From: Rhabditoides inermis
Lineage: Eukaryota > Nematoda > Chromadorea > Rhabditida > Rhabditidae
Direction: 5' to 3'
Length of the DNA stretch: 64,000 nucleotides
NCBI GenBank assembly: GCA_963966185.1
Contig: CAWZYM010000242.1
Coordinates: 476,001 to 540,000, forward strand
Part shown: in pieces, positions 34,270-47,300 of the stretch
Layout: each line of letters begins with the position of its first letter
Numbering within the stretch: the stretch's first letter is position 1
Position numbers and translations under genes: made by a program
The notes under the pieces: model-generated
Told to the model about the DNA's origin: nothing
Databases searched by the model: none
The model's input: the letters and a program-made list of their open reading frames with translations, nothing else

Positions 34270-37200
34270 ACTCACTCACTCACTCACTCACTCACTCACT
34301 CACTCACTCACTCACTCACTCACTCACTCACTCACTCACTCACTCACTCACTCCTCGGCCGATTCTCCGTAGATCATCTGGAGCATTGTCGCCCCTTAGC
34401 CGGCGATCATCGCGTGAACCAGTTCTGACCACTTGACGCGGTCTTGTGCCATGTCCATAACAGCGTCCATCCACTGCCCGTTGCGAGTGTTCCAAGCTCT
34501 GCGGAACGAAGTGTCTCTTGAGGTAACTTTTGCGCGAACGGGAGGCGTGGGCCCGACATCCTCCTTCAGCTTCTCGTCCCATGTGGCGCGTTTCCTTCCT
34601 GGGCCTCGTCTCCACTCCGGCGGCGGTAGTGTGAGCGCAGCTTGCTTCACAATCCGATGGTCTTCTCGTCGCAGCACGTGTCCCAAGAGACGAACTCTCG
34701 TTGCCGCCACTTGCCGCGAGGGGGTGGGCAGCTTGGACTTTTTGCGCAGGAGACGGGAGTAGATGTTGTTTACATCCCGATACAACTGCGAGTTGTGGCG
34801 ACGGTTTGGGTAGAAGTAGACTAACATCCGGTGTACCGGATCCGTAGAGCATCGCAGGTCGGATGGCGGTGAGGTAGATCCGCAGCTTGACGTGATTGGC
34901 GACGCTCGATCTCCAAAAAACCTTTTCCAGCGAATTGATCGCGAAGCAGGCTTGGGCGATTCGCGCCTCCACATCCTTAAGAAGGTCGGCGTCGCTGCTA
35001 ATCCACGAACCGAGGTAGCGGAAGTTGGTGGTCTGCGCGATCTTCTCTCCATTGACAGTGAACTCCTCCTTTACTCCTTCGGGATGGTCATCGACTCGCA
35101 CTTGTCCGGCCTGAGGGTCAGACCGTACGAGGCGGCGAGGAGACTGAGACGGTCGACATCTTTCTGCAGGTTAACAGGGTCTTCTCCATGTAGAGCGATG
35201 TCAACCGCGTAGTCGAGGTCGGTGACTTTCCGTTCTGTCGGGTGCAGCTCCATTCCTCCTCCACACTCCTCCACAACACGTCGCATCACGTCGTCGATGA
35301 CATAGTTGAACAGGAGCGGGACGCAGACGGGTCCGTGGCGCACTCCAGTCCGAACTGCTGCGTGATTCCGCAAGGAGTGCGGACAGCGGCAGTAATACGG
35401 CTGTACAGGTCTCGTAGAAGGTCGACTAGCGGGGCTGGTACTCCGTCGGCGCGCACCGCATCGAAGAGGCGGTCTCGATCGGGACTGTCGAATGCTGCCC
35501 GGAAGTCGACAAAGATGATGTAGGTCGGCTGCTTGAATCGGGCACGCAGCTCAACGATCCGTCTCAGAGAGAAGACGACGTCGATGGTAGACCTTCCTGG
35601 GCGGAATCCGTGCTGCTCGTCTCGGGCGGTCTTCTCGCGGTGCTCCACAATGCGAAGTAGCAGCAGACGCTCCACCAGCTTGTAGCACACGCGGATCAAT
35701 GAGATACCGCGGTAGTTGGCTGAGTCGGTGGGGCTGCCCTTCTTCAGCAACGGGACGATGATGGCGTTTCTCCACGAGTCAGGCACCTCCTTCCTCTCCC
35801 AGATGTTGACGATCAGCCGATGCAGCTCACGGATCCCAAAGGCGAGTAGAGCCTTCATCATCTCCGGAGTGAGGTCGTCGTCTCCGGCAGCCTTCCCATT
35901 CTTCAGCTTCTTCATGCACACAAGCAGCTCCTCCATGGTTGGCGGCTCCGTCCTGCAGTTGTAGTCAGAACGGGCGGTATGTGGCAGGGCGGGAGCAGAC
36001 GGGCACGGCTGGTTGAGTAGGCGGTCGAAGTGACCAGCCCACACCGCGCACGCTGCTTCCCCGGTGACGAATGACACGCCGTCAGAGATAACGGGCGTCG
36101 TCCTGCTCCACTTCCCGCTGTACCGCTTCAGCAGGAAGAATGCCGTGCAAGCATCCTGCCTTTCCCAAGCATCCTCGAACTCCTTGCTCCTCCTCATCTA
36201 TTCCTCCTCCCACTGCTCCTTCCGAATCCTCCGCAGCTCCGCTTTGAGTTGACGGTAGGCCTTCAGCTTTCCTCTCTGCTTTGCCAGCAGCATGCTCAAG
36301 GATTCCTTCACTGACGCTCCATCGTGCTTCTTCTCCACCTTCAGAGTTGGAATCGCCTCCTTGGCTGCCTGCTGAACTGCAGCCGTCCACGAGTCAGCAC
36401 CTGTCTCTCCTTTCTTCTGCCTCTCCTGCAGATTCTTCTCCACTATCCCTCGGTAGTCCGCGCGCACATCACCATCCGTGATCAGCAGGCGAGAGTCGAG
36501 GCGGGCGGTCTCTTCTGGTAGAACGAGCGACGGCGCGTTCCGGATCCACTCACGACAAGAACCACGGGGATGTGATCCGAGTCGTATTTGAAGTCCGGCA
36601 GGTTCTTGCTGGACAGAACGGCGCCGGCCTGGCTCTTCTTGACGAGCAGGTAGTCAATCTGGTGCGGCCTCCCGATGCAGTTCTTTCTCCAGGTTGCGCG
36701 CTGCCAGGGACGATTGCGCTTCCAGGCCGACGCGACGATAAGGTCGTAACTCTCCAGCAGATCCACCATCCGCTGACCGTTGTCGCTTGTGCATTCGGCA
36801 GCACGCCTCCACCTGCCCATTGCTGGGCTGGCGTCGGCAGCCACGCGGCTGTTCGAGTCAAGTCCGAGGACGAGCTCTGACTTGCCGGCCGATCTCACAA
36901 TCTTGGCCAGCTCGTCAAAGAACTTGTCCTTCTCCACCTCCTCGGCATCCTCGGTTGGCGCATGCGCCGACACGATGCGGGTCTTCTTTCCTCGTACTTC
37001 TGCATCCACGTAGATGAGTCGGGGCGAGAGAGGGTTTATGGCGAGCATGTTGACGTTGGCGGAGGTGGAGATAGCGACAGTCACCGCGCACACCGCCCTG
37101 GAAGTGGGCAGTGCGCTGTAGTATTTGTACCGCAAGGAATCGCAGCACGTCCGGTCGATTCGGGTCTCTTGCAGCAACGCCACGTCCACTCCGTGCCGCT

Positions 37201-37455
37201 CGAGCTCTTCTGAGAGCAGGCTCCGGCCTGCAAAGCTTCTGGCAGAACGGGCATTGTAGGACATGTAGCGGGTCCTGGTTCTTTGCGATGATCGCATAGT
37301 CGGTATGTTGGGCATAATGCCTGTCGTATTGTCGAAGGGTGACAATTCCTTGACTCGAAAGTAGTCAACACTTGAACTTAGCAGTCTATATGCACAGGCA
37401 AACAGACTCCCGGGTGGCACGACGTGGACGTGAGTGTTGACAATTTCTACCCCCC
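34220..37455 (-). mobile_element. RTE-type LINE, right arm copy, with (GAGT)n tail
   Basis: Inverted partner of 5,769-8,862, with the 5' end at the same ggggtagaaattgtc start. The tail is an extended (GAGT)n followed by (GA)n. The copy carries its own lesions, listed under its two coding remnants. Near 34,830 the sequence after the GSGT segment differs from both other copies, indicating an independent deletion. Confidence 0.88.
34353..36467 (-). pseudogene. LINE reverse transcriptase, degenerate (right copy)
   Basis: It keeps the palm motif FVDFRAAFDS but is broken. An in-frame stop lies at about 36,199 (a Trp codon in the left copy). A frameshift near 35,365 follows GITQQF. The catalytic box reads DYAVDIALHG instead of YADD. 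Because the lesions differ from the left copy, the arms have decayed independently here. Confidence 0.85.

Positions 37456-37465
<10 letters not shown>
36482..37465 (-). CDS. LINE endonuclease domain (right copy)
   Basis: An open frame of 327 residues, nearly identical to the left copy. Motifs VALLQETRID, VSAHAPTE, LGLDSNSR and YDSDHIPVV are intact. This frame opens further upstream (MRDRGVEIVNTHVHVV) than the left one. It may be the natural N-terminus or simply 5' UTR read-through, since MRDRG lies at the element start. Confidence 0.78.
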
Positions 37466-38407
<942 letters not shown>

Positions 38408-38411
38408 CGTT

Positions 38412-38536
38412 TTCAGTTTTCACGCTTTCCACGAGAGACGTTAGGGTGGTTAGAGAAAGATCAAAGTCCTCTCGATGATATTTTTAAATTGAACATACTC
38501 TTTTCAAGTGAGGGCGTTACCACTACGCTAGACATG
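38412..38536 (-). repeat. Truncated tRNA-derived SINE-like repeat
   Basis: Related to 44-201 (cacgagagacgttagggtgg; gcgttaccactac) but lacking the B-box region. Confidence 0.55.
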
Positions 38537-38539
38537 TAG

Positions 38540-40060
38540 GTGTGATGCCAGCTTTTCGAAAAGAAACTGTCAACGTGAAAATTTCGGAATGAAAATGTTA
38601 CTGTCTAACACTTCAGGGTACTGTTAAACTATTGGTCAACCTAATGTTTTTTGACGAAAAATGTTGAGTTGAATGCAAACGGAATGTATTCATGTACGAG
38701 ACTAGCGCTCCGCACTAGGTATAGAACTATACAAGAATTGAAAAATAGAATAATAGGTAGTCTTATATATATTTAAAATCAATGACTTTTTTTCTTCTGT
38801 TAAATGCAGAAAACGCGCTGCGATATTATCAAATTATTATCGTAGTGAGAAGTAGACGCGTGAAGTGGATGTACCTGTTCAAACAGTTTTTATATTAAAA
38901 AAAAACATTACTAGTAGTTCCTTTACGGCCCAATATTTATAATCATTAGTGTATATAGTTCTATGCTCACAATAATATGCGCGCGGTGGGGTAGATATGA
39001 GGAAGATGGAGTGTCAGCTGTCGGCAATATCGCGCAAAACAAAAGAGGCAGACGGTTATGGCACCATATTTCGAACTGCAAGCGAGGTAGATTGAAAACT
39101 GTCGCTCTGGCTCAGGCTATAGAAGTTGTCACCCGACAATTTTGTTTGTTTTTTTGAAACCGGTGAGTGTTTAAAAAACGCAGAGTAGCCTCTCATCTCT
39201 TATGCGTTTGACCTCGCTCACTGTCTCAATTTCATTTTGTTTTCGGATTTCGTTTTTGTTTTCCGATTTTTGTCCCGATTTCGAATGTTGTCTGTGCGCA
39301 GATGTGGAAATCCACGTAGCATGATGATGGTCTGATGACAAGCGCTGGGCACGGTGCTACTTGGTACAAGAAAACAAAAAGAATCTCGAAAAACGGTGAA
39401 AAAATAACATAATTCAATCAGCTGGTTTCCTGCCGCAAGTAGTGCAGGGCACGTTGCCAGCAGTCAGGCATTCATCAAAAAGGATGTTCGTTTCGAGACC
39501 CAGATCAAATTCACAGCTCAATTTCACTCAAAGCCATTCTGAGGGTTATTCTGTGGGGGCAAAATCCGGCAAAATAGCATTCTTAGCCCATTCTCATCCC
39601 TATTCTTTGGGTCATTCTGAGGGGTAAAAATGCATTCTGAGGAGTCAGAATAACTTTTCTGAGGAGTCAGAATCCACTCTGGCCGCTACTTTAGTGTAGA
39701 AAGAATAGTTTTATGCATGTGCTTTTGTTGAATTGAGATAAACCCAAACAGAGGTACGCTTGTACTTTTCAAAAGAGAATTCGCCTTCGCTTTGTACCTT
39801 CCTTTCCTCCGCCGACTAGTTGCACTTCCACAGGCTTATTTGGCGTTGCCTTATCGTCTCGCAGTGAACGAAAAGAAAGGACAAAAAAGGACATCTCAGT
39901 AACACTAAAACTGACCGAGATTTGGAAATATGCAAATGAGGTAAGAAACCAAAATTTAATTTGTCGACCCTACAGTACCCTTACCCTGAAAGGACATCTC
40001 AATAGCTCAAAAACGAAGCATAGTTTACATGAAACTGGCCAGCTCATATTCTTGAGTGAA
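38540..40060. other. Right-arm-specific segment, mostly non-coding
   Basis: No left-arm counterpart. It contains a third copy of the dispersed repeat at 39,180-39,370. A cluster of imperfect cattctgagg(g/a) repeats with their complements lies at 39,530-39,665. An exon-like stretch at 39,870-39,940 ends with a donor (gaggtaaga). Confidence 0.5.
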
Positions 40061-40079
40061 TATAATTTTATATTTGTAG

Positions 40080-40250
40080 ATCTACGAAGAACGACTCGCG
40101 TGATTTGATGAACGAGGCAGTCAGCAATGTCAAAAAAGAAGAGGACCAGAAGAAGCGACAGAAGAAGGCCGAGGCCAGCGAGAGGAAGAAAAAAGAGAAG
40201 AAGAAGAAGGCAGCCGATGCGAAGAAGAGAAAGAAGGATAAAATGAAGTA
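40080..40250 (+). CDS. Orphan Lys/Glu-rich terminal exon
   Basis: It follows a good acceptor (ttatatttgtag). Frame: TKNDSRDLMNEAVSNVKKEE, then an extended Lys/Glu/Arg segment ending KDKMK and TAG at 40,248-40,250. The periodic charged composition suggests a coiled coil or nucleic-acid-binding tail. Upstream exons are not clear; 39,870-39,940 with a GTAAGA donor is a candidate. It has no partner in the left arm. It could be a captured exon or the end of a small gene. Confidence 0.4.
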
Positions 40251-40904
40251 GCAGGAAACGTTTCATAGTTAGTAGATTCATAGTTACTTTGTCAAATAAT
40301 TGAATGTTCCGTCGTTGGCGACCCGATTTGCTGTGAATAGTTGTTAAAGTATTCATTCACATTACTGTCCTTGTTCGTGTTTTTTGTCGCTACACAGTGA
40401 AGAGTTGTGCAGAGTGAACGCACAGTGAAAGGCCAAATGTTGCGCCTACACAGTGAAGAAAACTATCTGAGATGGGGAGGGGTCAAACTGGTACTCCTCG
40501 TCCTCGCGCCGGCAAAGGAGGTGAATTATAACATCAAAAATAGATGTTATGGCACAAGACATATCATGCAACCACTCGTCAGTGAGACAGTGCAACTGCT
40601 CTTTTCTAAAACACGGTTCAAATAAATGTAGCAGCATTCAAAAAGCGCACAAGTCTGCTATGCAAAAGGTCGCGCACGTTGGCCACTCTAAGCGACTGCG
40701 TTGCTTGTTTCGTAGTACAAGCTGCTCAAGTAGGAGTACTGTAAACTATGATCACTAGGAACATGAAATGACGGCCGCCACAGACTTCATTTCACCCGTC
40801 ACGTTTGCGAATTGAGCGGTGTAATGGAAACAGGCGTACTTACGGAAAACTCTGTTTCAGAGTGATCCAATCATTAATAACACAATGCAGTAGCGTAGAC
40901 ACCA
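40251..40904. other. Non-coding stretch
   Basis: Includes two cacagtgaag(a/g) repeats at 40,394-40,460. No gene recognised. Its end borders the region shared with the left arm. Confidence 0.45.
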
Positions 40905-41389
40905 CTATTCGCTACAACTTTCTATTTTGATGCAAGTCGTAATTCCTTCTCTGACCCGAATTATTATTATAGCGATTTTTTTTTCTTTTCATTCTTTTGA
41001 TTACCAGTAGTTACTGTTACGGTTGTACTGTAACAAGATGTTCTATACTATGCATATGACTCCGAATCCGATTTCTTCTCTCGATAACCAGTAATGTGTT
41101 TTGAGTTATTCTTCCGATATATCTTTTTCGATGGTGAATCCGGCGCAGTTGCTCGGAAACAGATGCGACAAGAAAATGTCAGTCCTCTATTATTTCCGAT
41201 TTTATAGAAAGAAATCATGCCAACAGCCATTTCGGCATGGTTACAAGGGGGCGTTGGATGGATACGGGTCTCAATCGGCCTCATTCTGCCTCCTTTCCTC
41301 CTTCCGACCGGCTGTCGACCACCCCCAGTGCTCTTCCGCGTAGTTGAATACTTCTCATACACACCCATTGCAGTATTGAACCCGACAGA
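40905..41389 (+). promoter_or_regulatory. Putative 5' flank/promoter of right receptor copy
   Basis: Conserved with 3,347-3,860 in the left arm. No TATA-type element at a convincing spacing. An acceptor-like cccgacag sits 1 nt before the ATG, so trans-splicing is possible. Confidence 0.35.
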
Positions 41390-44300
41390 ATGCTGTCTCG
41401 GAACTTCGTGTTCTCTGCCCTTCTGCTTCTTCTGATGGACGGCGTGCATTCTTCCGATCCACCGGCCCCTCCCTGCGACAAGACGAGAACAGCTGCCGAG
41501 ATGGAGACCCTATTGTGAGTACGCAATTGCACTGCACTGCTACTATCACTCACGTGAATATTTATTCGCCGGTACACTGTTTTGCTGTTCCGCTGTACCC
41601 GTTGTCATAAAAGCGCTCTTTTCATTGTCATCAAAACGTCATTTTCACTGTCAGATTCTTATCCACACAGCATCAGTAGTTTGTTTTGAATATGTCCTCT
41701 CTCCTGCCTCTATGTCTCTGACCTAATGTCTCAGCTTTTTACATACAGTAGTAAGTAACAATGCCTTCTCATTTCTTTAAACAGTAACCAGTAATTAGAA
41801 ACGTGAAGTAAGTCTCCTTTTCAGTGTATCATAAACATTACGTATTAATCGCTTTCACTGTCTGTTTCTCATGAACAGCAACTTTTAAACTAATGCCTTC
41901 ATTGCTCTTACTCAGACCTCTCTTAGAAAACCACGCATGCAATGAGAGTACGGTAGTCACGTGACGCGCATATATGTACTACGAAAAAGCGTGGATGGCG
42001 GAAGAACAGAGAGTGCGGCAGCAGTGTGAGACAGAAGCGGGTTGATGCACAGTACTGTAGCCATGCATGCAATGAGAGTACGGTAGTCACGTGACGCGCA
42101 CATGTACTACGGGAAAGCGTGGATGGCGGAAGAACAGAGAGTGCGGCAGCAGTGTGAGACAGAAGCGGGTTGATGCACAGTACTGTAGCCATGCATGCAA
42201 TGAGAGTACGGTAGTCACGTGACGCGCACATGTACTACGGGAAAGCGTGGATGGCGGAAGAACAGAGAGTGCGGCAGCAGTGTGAGACAGAAGCGGGTTG
42301 ATGCACAGTACTGTAGCCATGCATGCAATGAGAGTACGGTAGTCACGTGACGCGCACATGTACTACGGGAAAGCGTGGATGGCGGAAGAACAGAGAGTGC
42401 GGCAGCAGTGTGAGACAGAAGCGGGTTGATGCACAGTACTGTAGCCATGCATGCAATGAGAGTACGGTAGTCACGTGACGCGCACATGTACTACGGGAAA
42501 GCGTGGATGGCGGAAGAACAGAGAGTGCGGCAGCAGTGTGAGACAGAAGCGGGTTGATGCACAGTACTGTAGCCATGCATGCAATGAGAGTACGGTAGTC
42601 ACGTGACGCGCACATGTACTACGGGAAAGCGTGGATGGCGGAAGAACAGAGAGTGCGGCAGCAGTGTGAGACAGAAGCGGGTTGATGCACAGTACTGTAG
42701 CCATGCATGCAATGAGAGTACGGTAGTCACGTGACGCGCACATGTACTACGGGAAAGCGTGGATGGCGGAAGAACAGAGAGTGCGGCAGCAGTGTGAGAC
42801 AGAAGCGGGTTGATGCACAGTACTGTAGCCATGCATGCAATGAGAGTACGGTAGTCACGTGACGCGCACATGTACTACGGGAAAGCGTGGATGGCGGAAG
42901 AACAGAGAGTGCGGCAGCAGTGTGAGACAGAAGCGGGTTGATGCACAGTACTGTAGCCATGCATGCAATGAGAGTACGGTAGTCACGTGACGCGCACATG
43001 TACTACGGGAAAGCGTGGATGGCGGAAGAACAGAGAGTGCGGCAGCAGTGTGAGACAGAAGCGGGTTGATGCACAATACTGTAGCCATGCATGCAATGAG
43101 AGTACGGTAGTCACGTGACGCGCACATGTACTACGGGAAAGCGTGGATGGCGGAAGAACAGAGAGTGCGGCAGCAGTGTGAGACAGAAGCGGGTTGATGC
43201 ACAGTACTGTAGCCATGCATGCAATGAGAGTACGGTAGTCACGTGACGCGCACATGTACTACGGGAAAGCGTGGATGGCGGAAGAACAGAGAGTGCGGCA
43301 GCAGTGTGAGACAGAAGCGGGTTGATGCACAGTACTGTAGCCATGCATGCAATGAGAGTACGGTAGTCACGTGACGCGCACATGTACTACGGGAAAGCGT
43401 GGATGGCGGAAGAACAGAGAGTGCGGCAGCAGTGTGAGACAGAAGCGGGTTGATGCACAATACTGTAGCCATGCATGCAATGAGAGTACGGTAGTCACGT
43501 GACGCGCACATGTACTACGGGAAAGCGTGGATGGCGAAAGAACAGAGAGTGCGGCAGCAGTGTGAGACAGAAGCGGGTTGATGCACAGTACTGTAGCCAT
43601 GCATGCAATGAGAGTACGGTAGTCACGTGACGCGCACATGTACTACGGGAAAGCGTGGATGGCGGAAGAACAGAGAGTGCGGCAGCAGTGTGAGACAGAA
43701 GCGGGTTGATGCACAGTACTGTAGCCATGCATGCAATGAGAGTACGGTAGTCACGTGACGCGCACATGTACTACGGGAAAGCGTGGATGGCGGAAGAACA
43801 GAGAGTGCGGCAGCAGTGTGAGACAGAAGCGGGTTGATGCACAGTACTGTAGCCATGCATGCAATGAGAGTACGGTAGTCACGTGACGCGCACATGTACT
43901 ACGGGAAAGCGTGGATGGCGGAAGAACAGAGAGTGCGGCAGCAGTGTGAGACAGAAGCGGGTTGATGCACAATACTGTAGCCATGCATGCAATGAGAGTA
44001 CGGTAGTCACGTGACGCGCACATGTACTACGGGAAAGCGTGGATGGCGAAAGAACAGAGAGTGCGGCAGCAGTGTGAGACAGAAGCGGGTTGATGCACAG
44101 TACTGTAGCCATGCATGCAATGAGAGTACGGTAGTCACGTGACGCGCACATGTACTACGGGAAAGCGTGGATGGCGGAAGAACAGAGAGTGCGGCAGCAG
44201 TGTGAGACAGAAGCGGGTTGATGCACAGTACTGTAGCCATGCATGCAATGAGAGTACGGTAGTCACGTGACGCGCACATGTACTACGGGAAAGCGTGGAT

Positions 44301-47300
44301 GGCGGAAGAACAGAGAGTGCGGCAGCAGTGTGAGACAGAAGCGGGTTGATGCACAATACTGTAGCCATGCATGCAATGAGAGTACGGTAGTCACGTGACG
44401 CGCACATGTACTACGGGAAAGCGTGGATGGCGGAAGAACAGAGAGTGCGGCAGCAGTGTGAGACAGAAGCGGGTTGATGCACAGTACTGTAGCCATGCAT
44501 GCAATGAGAGTACGGTAGTCACGTGACGCGCACATGTACTACGGGAAAGCGTGGATGGCGGAAGAACAGAGAGTGCGGCAGCAGTGTGAGACAGAAGCGG
44601 GTTGATGCACAATACGATCAGTTCCATAATTATGAATCGCATGACCTACACGTTCTCTCTAATTTCATGTTTCATATATGGGTTATGATGAGGTGTACTG
44701 CACCGGGATCGCAGTTCCGCCACTTCGTTAACACCTTGTCAATTTTCTATCAAGTTCCTGTTTGATTCAGAAAATGTATACACACATTGGGGGGTAGAAA
44801 TTGTCAACACTCACGTCCACGTCGTGCCCCCCGGGAGTCTGATTGCCTGTGCTTACAGACTGCTGAGTTTAAGTGTTGACTACTTTCGAGTCAAGGAATT
44901 GTCACCCTTCGACAATACGACAGGTATTATGCCCAACATACCGACTATGCGATCATCGCAAAGAACCAGGACCCGCTACATGTCCTAAATGTCCGTTCTG
45001 CCAGAAGCTGTTCTACAATGTCCGTTCTACCAAAGCTGTCCTACAAAGTCCGTTCTGCCAGAAGCTTTGCAGACCGCCCAGCGCGCGAATTGCGCGGTCG
45101 AATGGTCTCGCACGCAGTGATAACGGGCCATTGATGTCTCAGATGTTGTCTGGTAAATATTCTGAGAAATGACTGCCGTACGATGAACGGACGGATGCCC
45201 TATACTGTGCATCAAACAGCGTTGGTCTCACAACTCACAATGCTGCCGCACTCTCTGTTCTCCCGCCATCCCCGCTTCCCCGTAGTACATATGCGCGTCA
45301 CGTGACTACCGTACTCTCATAACATGCATGGCTACAGTACTGTGCATCAACCTGCTTCTGTCTCACACTGCTGCCGCACTCTCTGTTCTTCCGCCATCCA
45401 CGCTTTCCCGTAGTACATGTGCGCGTCACGTGACTACCGTACTCTCATTGCATGCATGGCTACAGTATTGTGCATCAACCCGCTTCTGTCTCACACTGCT
45501 GCCGCACTCTCTGTTCTTCCGCCATCCATGCTTTCCCGTAGTACATGTGCGCATCACGTGACTACCGTACTCTCATTGCATGCATGGCTACAGTACTGTG
45601 CATCAACCCGCTTCTGTCTCACACTGCTGCCGCACTCTCTGTTCTTCCGCCATCCACGCTTTCCCGTAGTACATGTGCGCGTCACGTGACTACCGTACTC
45701 TCATTGCATGCATGGCTACAGTACTGTGCATTAACCCGCTTCTGTCTCACACTGCTGCCGCACTCTCTGTTCTTCCGCCATCCACGCTTTCCCGTAGTAC
45801 ATGTGCGCGTCACGTGACTACCGTACTCTCATTGCATGCATGGCTACAGTACACCTCATCATAACCCATATATAAAACATGGAATTAGAGGGAACGTGTA
45901 GGTCATGCGATTCATAATTATGGAACTGATCTAGGACTATCTTGAATCGAGCGTAGTTGGGATCCGCAACAATGCTGTTGTCATTCAGCGAGAGAAAAGT
46001 AATGCGATGCTGAAAATGTGTACATTTTATTTGGTAATTCATGACATTCGTACCGCATTGCCAGCCATCCATCTTTTTTGAATAGCGGAATGCCCTCCTG
46101 GCAATACGCTCATACTGCTTTGGTCCCTCGCTTTGGTCCCTTAATGAACGTAGTTGTCCTTTAGTGCAAACGAACATAAAGGGCCTGTCCTATCAATGCC
46201 GTCTTTCATTGAAAATTTTCAATGAAAAATGAAAATTTTCATTGAAAAGTGAAATTTTTCAATGAAATGTGAAAGTTTTCAGTGAAAAGTGAAAAAATTC
46301 AATGAAAGTGTGAAAATATTCAATGAAAAGGAGAAAATTTTCAATGAAAGTTCCTTTTTCATCTTTCACTTTCATTGCGGTAGGTCTAGTCGCTCAAAAA
46401 CGGGCTGAGTTTCTGCGTTCTACTTTTAGCGAATATTTGTCTTTTCGTAGAGCGTACGATTTTATTTTTTTTGGCTGTTTTTACGAATTTCTTTTTAATG
46501 ATGTTTTATAATGTTTTTTATAATGTTTTGATAGTGTTCACATACATCTTGAATTTGATATTACGGTTTTTGGTGAATGTTTAACATGACTGTTGCTGTG
46601 GGTCGCTATTTTAATGCGTGTAAACTTACCATTTAAAAACATATTTGACTTGAGACACGTGTTGATGTGTTTCTTTATGCATAGTGATTCACGTGGTTCA
46701 GCCTCTCCGGAGGACTCCACGCGTTCGCGGGAGTGGGCGTGCGTCTGCGGCGTTCCCGTCTTCATCAAGGTGATCAAGTCGTGGTGCGGGATGAGCAACA
46801 CCAGCATGCGTGAGCAACAGCTCGGTGTCGCCCATCCACTCACCCACAACACCAACCCGAATCACAATTCAAAAAAAAGTTAAAAAAAAAAAAAACTCTT
46901 ATCACCTTGATGAAGACGGGAACGCCGCAGACGCACGCCCACTCCCGCGAACGCGTGGAGTCCTCCGGAGAGGCTGAACCACGTGAATCACTATGCATAA
47001 AGAAACACATCAACACGTGTCTCAAGTCAAATATGTTTTTAAATGGTAAGTTTACACGCATTAAAATAGCGACCCACAGCAACAGTCATGTTAAACATTC
47101 ACCAAAAACCGTAATATCAAATTCAAGATGTATGTGAACACTATCAAAACATTATAAAAAACATTATAAAACATCATTAAAAAGAAATTCGTAAAAACAG
47201 CCAAAAAAAATAAAATCGTACGCTCTACGAAAAGACAAATATTCGCTAAAAGTAGAACGCAGAAACTCAGCCCGTTTTTGAGCGACTAGACCTACCGCAA

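Noticed and set aside
41930..44605. Regular repeats that might be taken for a CRISPR array or a repeat-protein gene
   Set aside because: Units are 128 bp, contiguous and without unique spacers. The repeated 90-codon frames exist only because the unit length shifts frame; this is satellite DNA.
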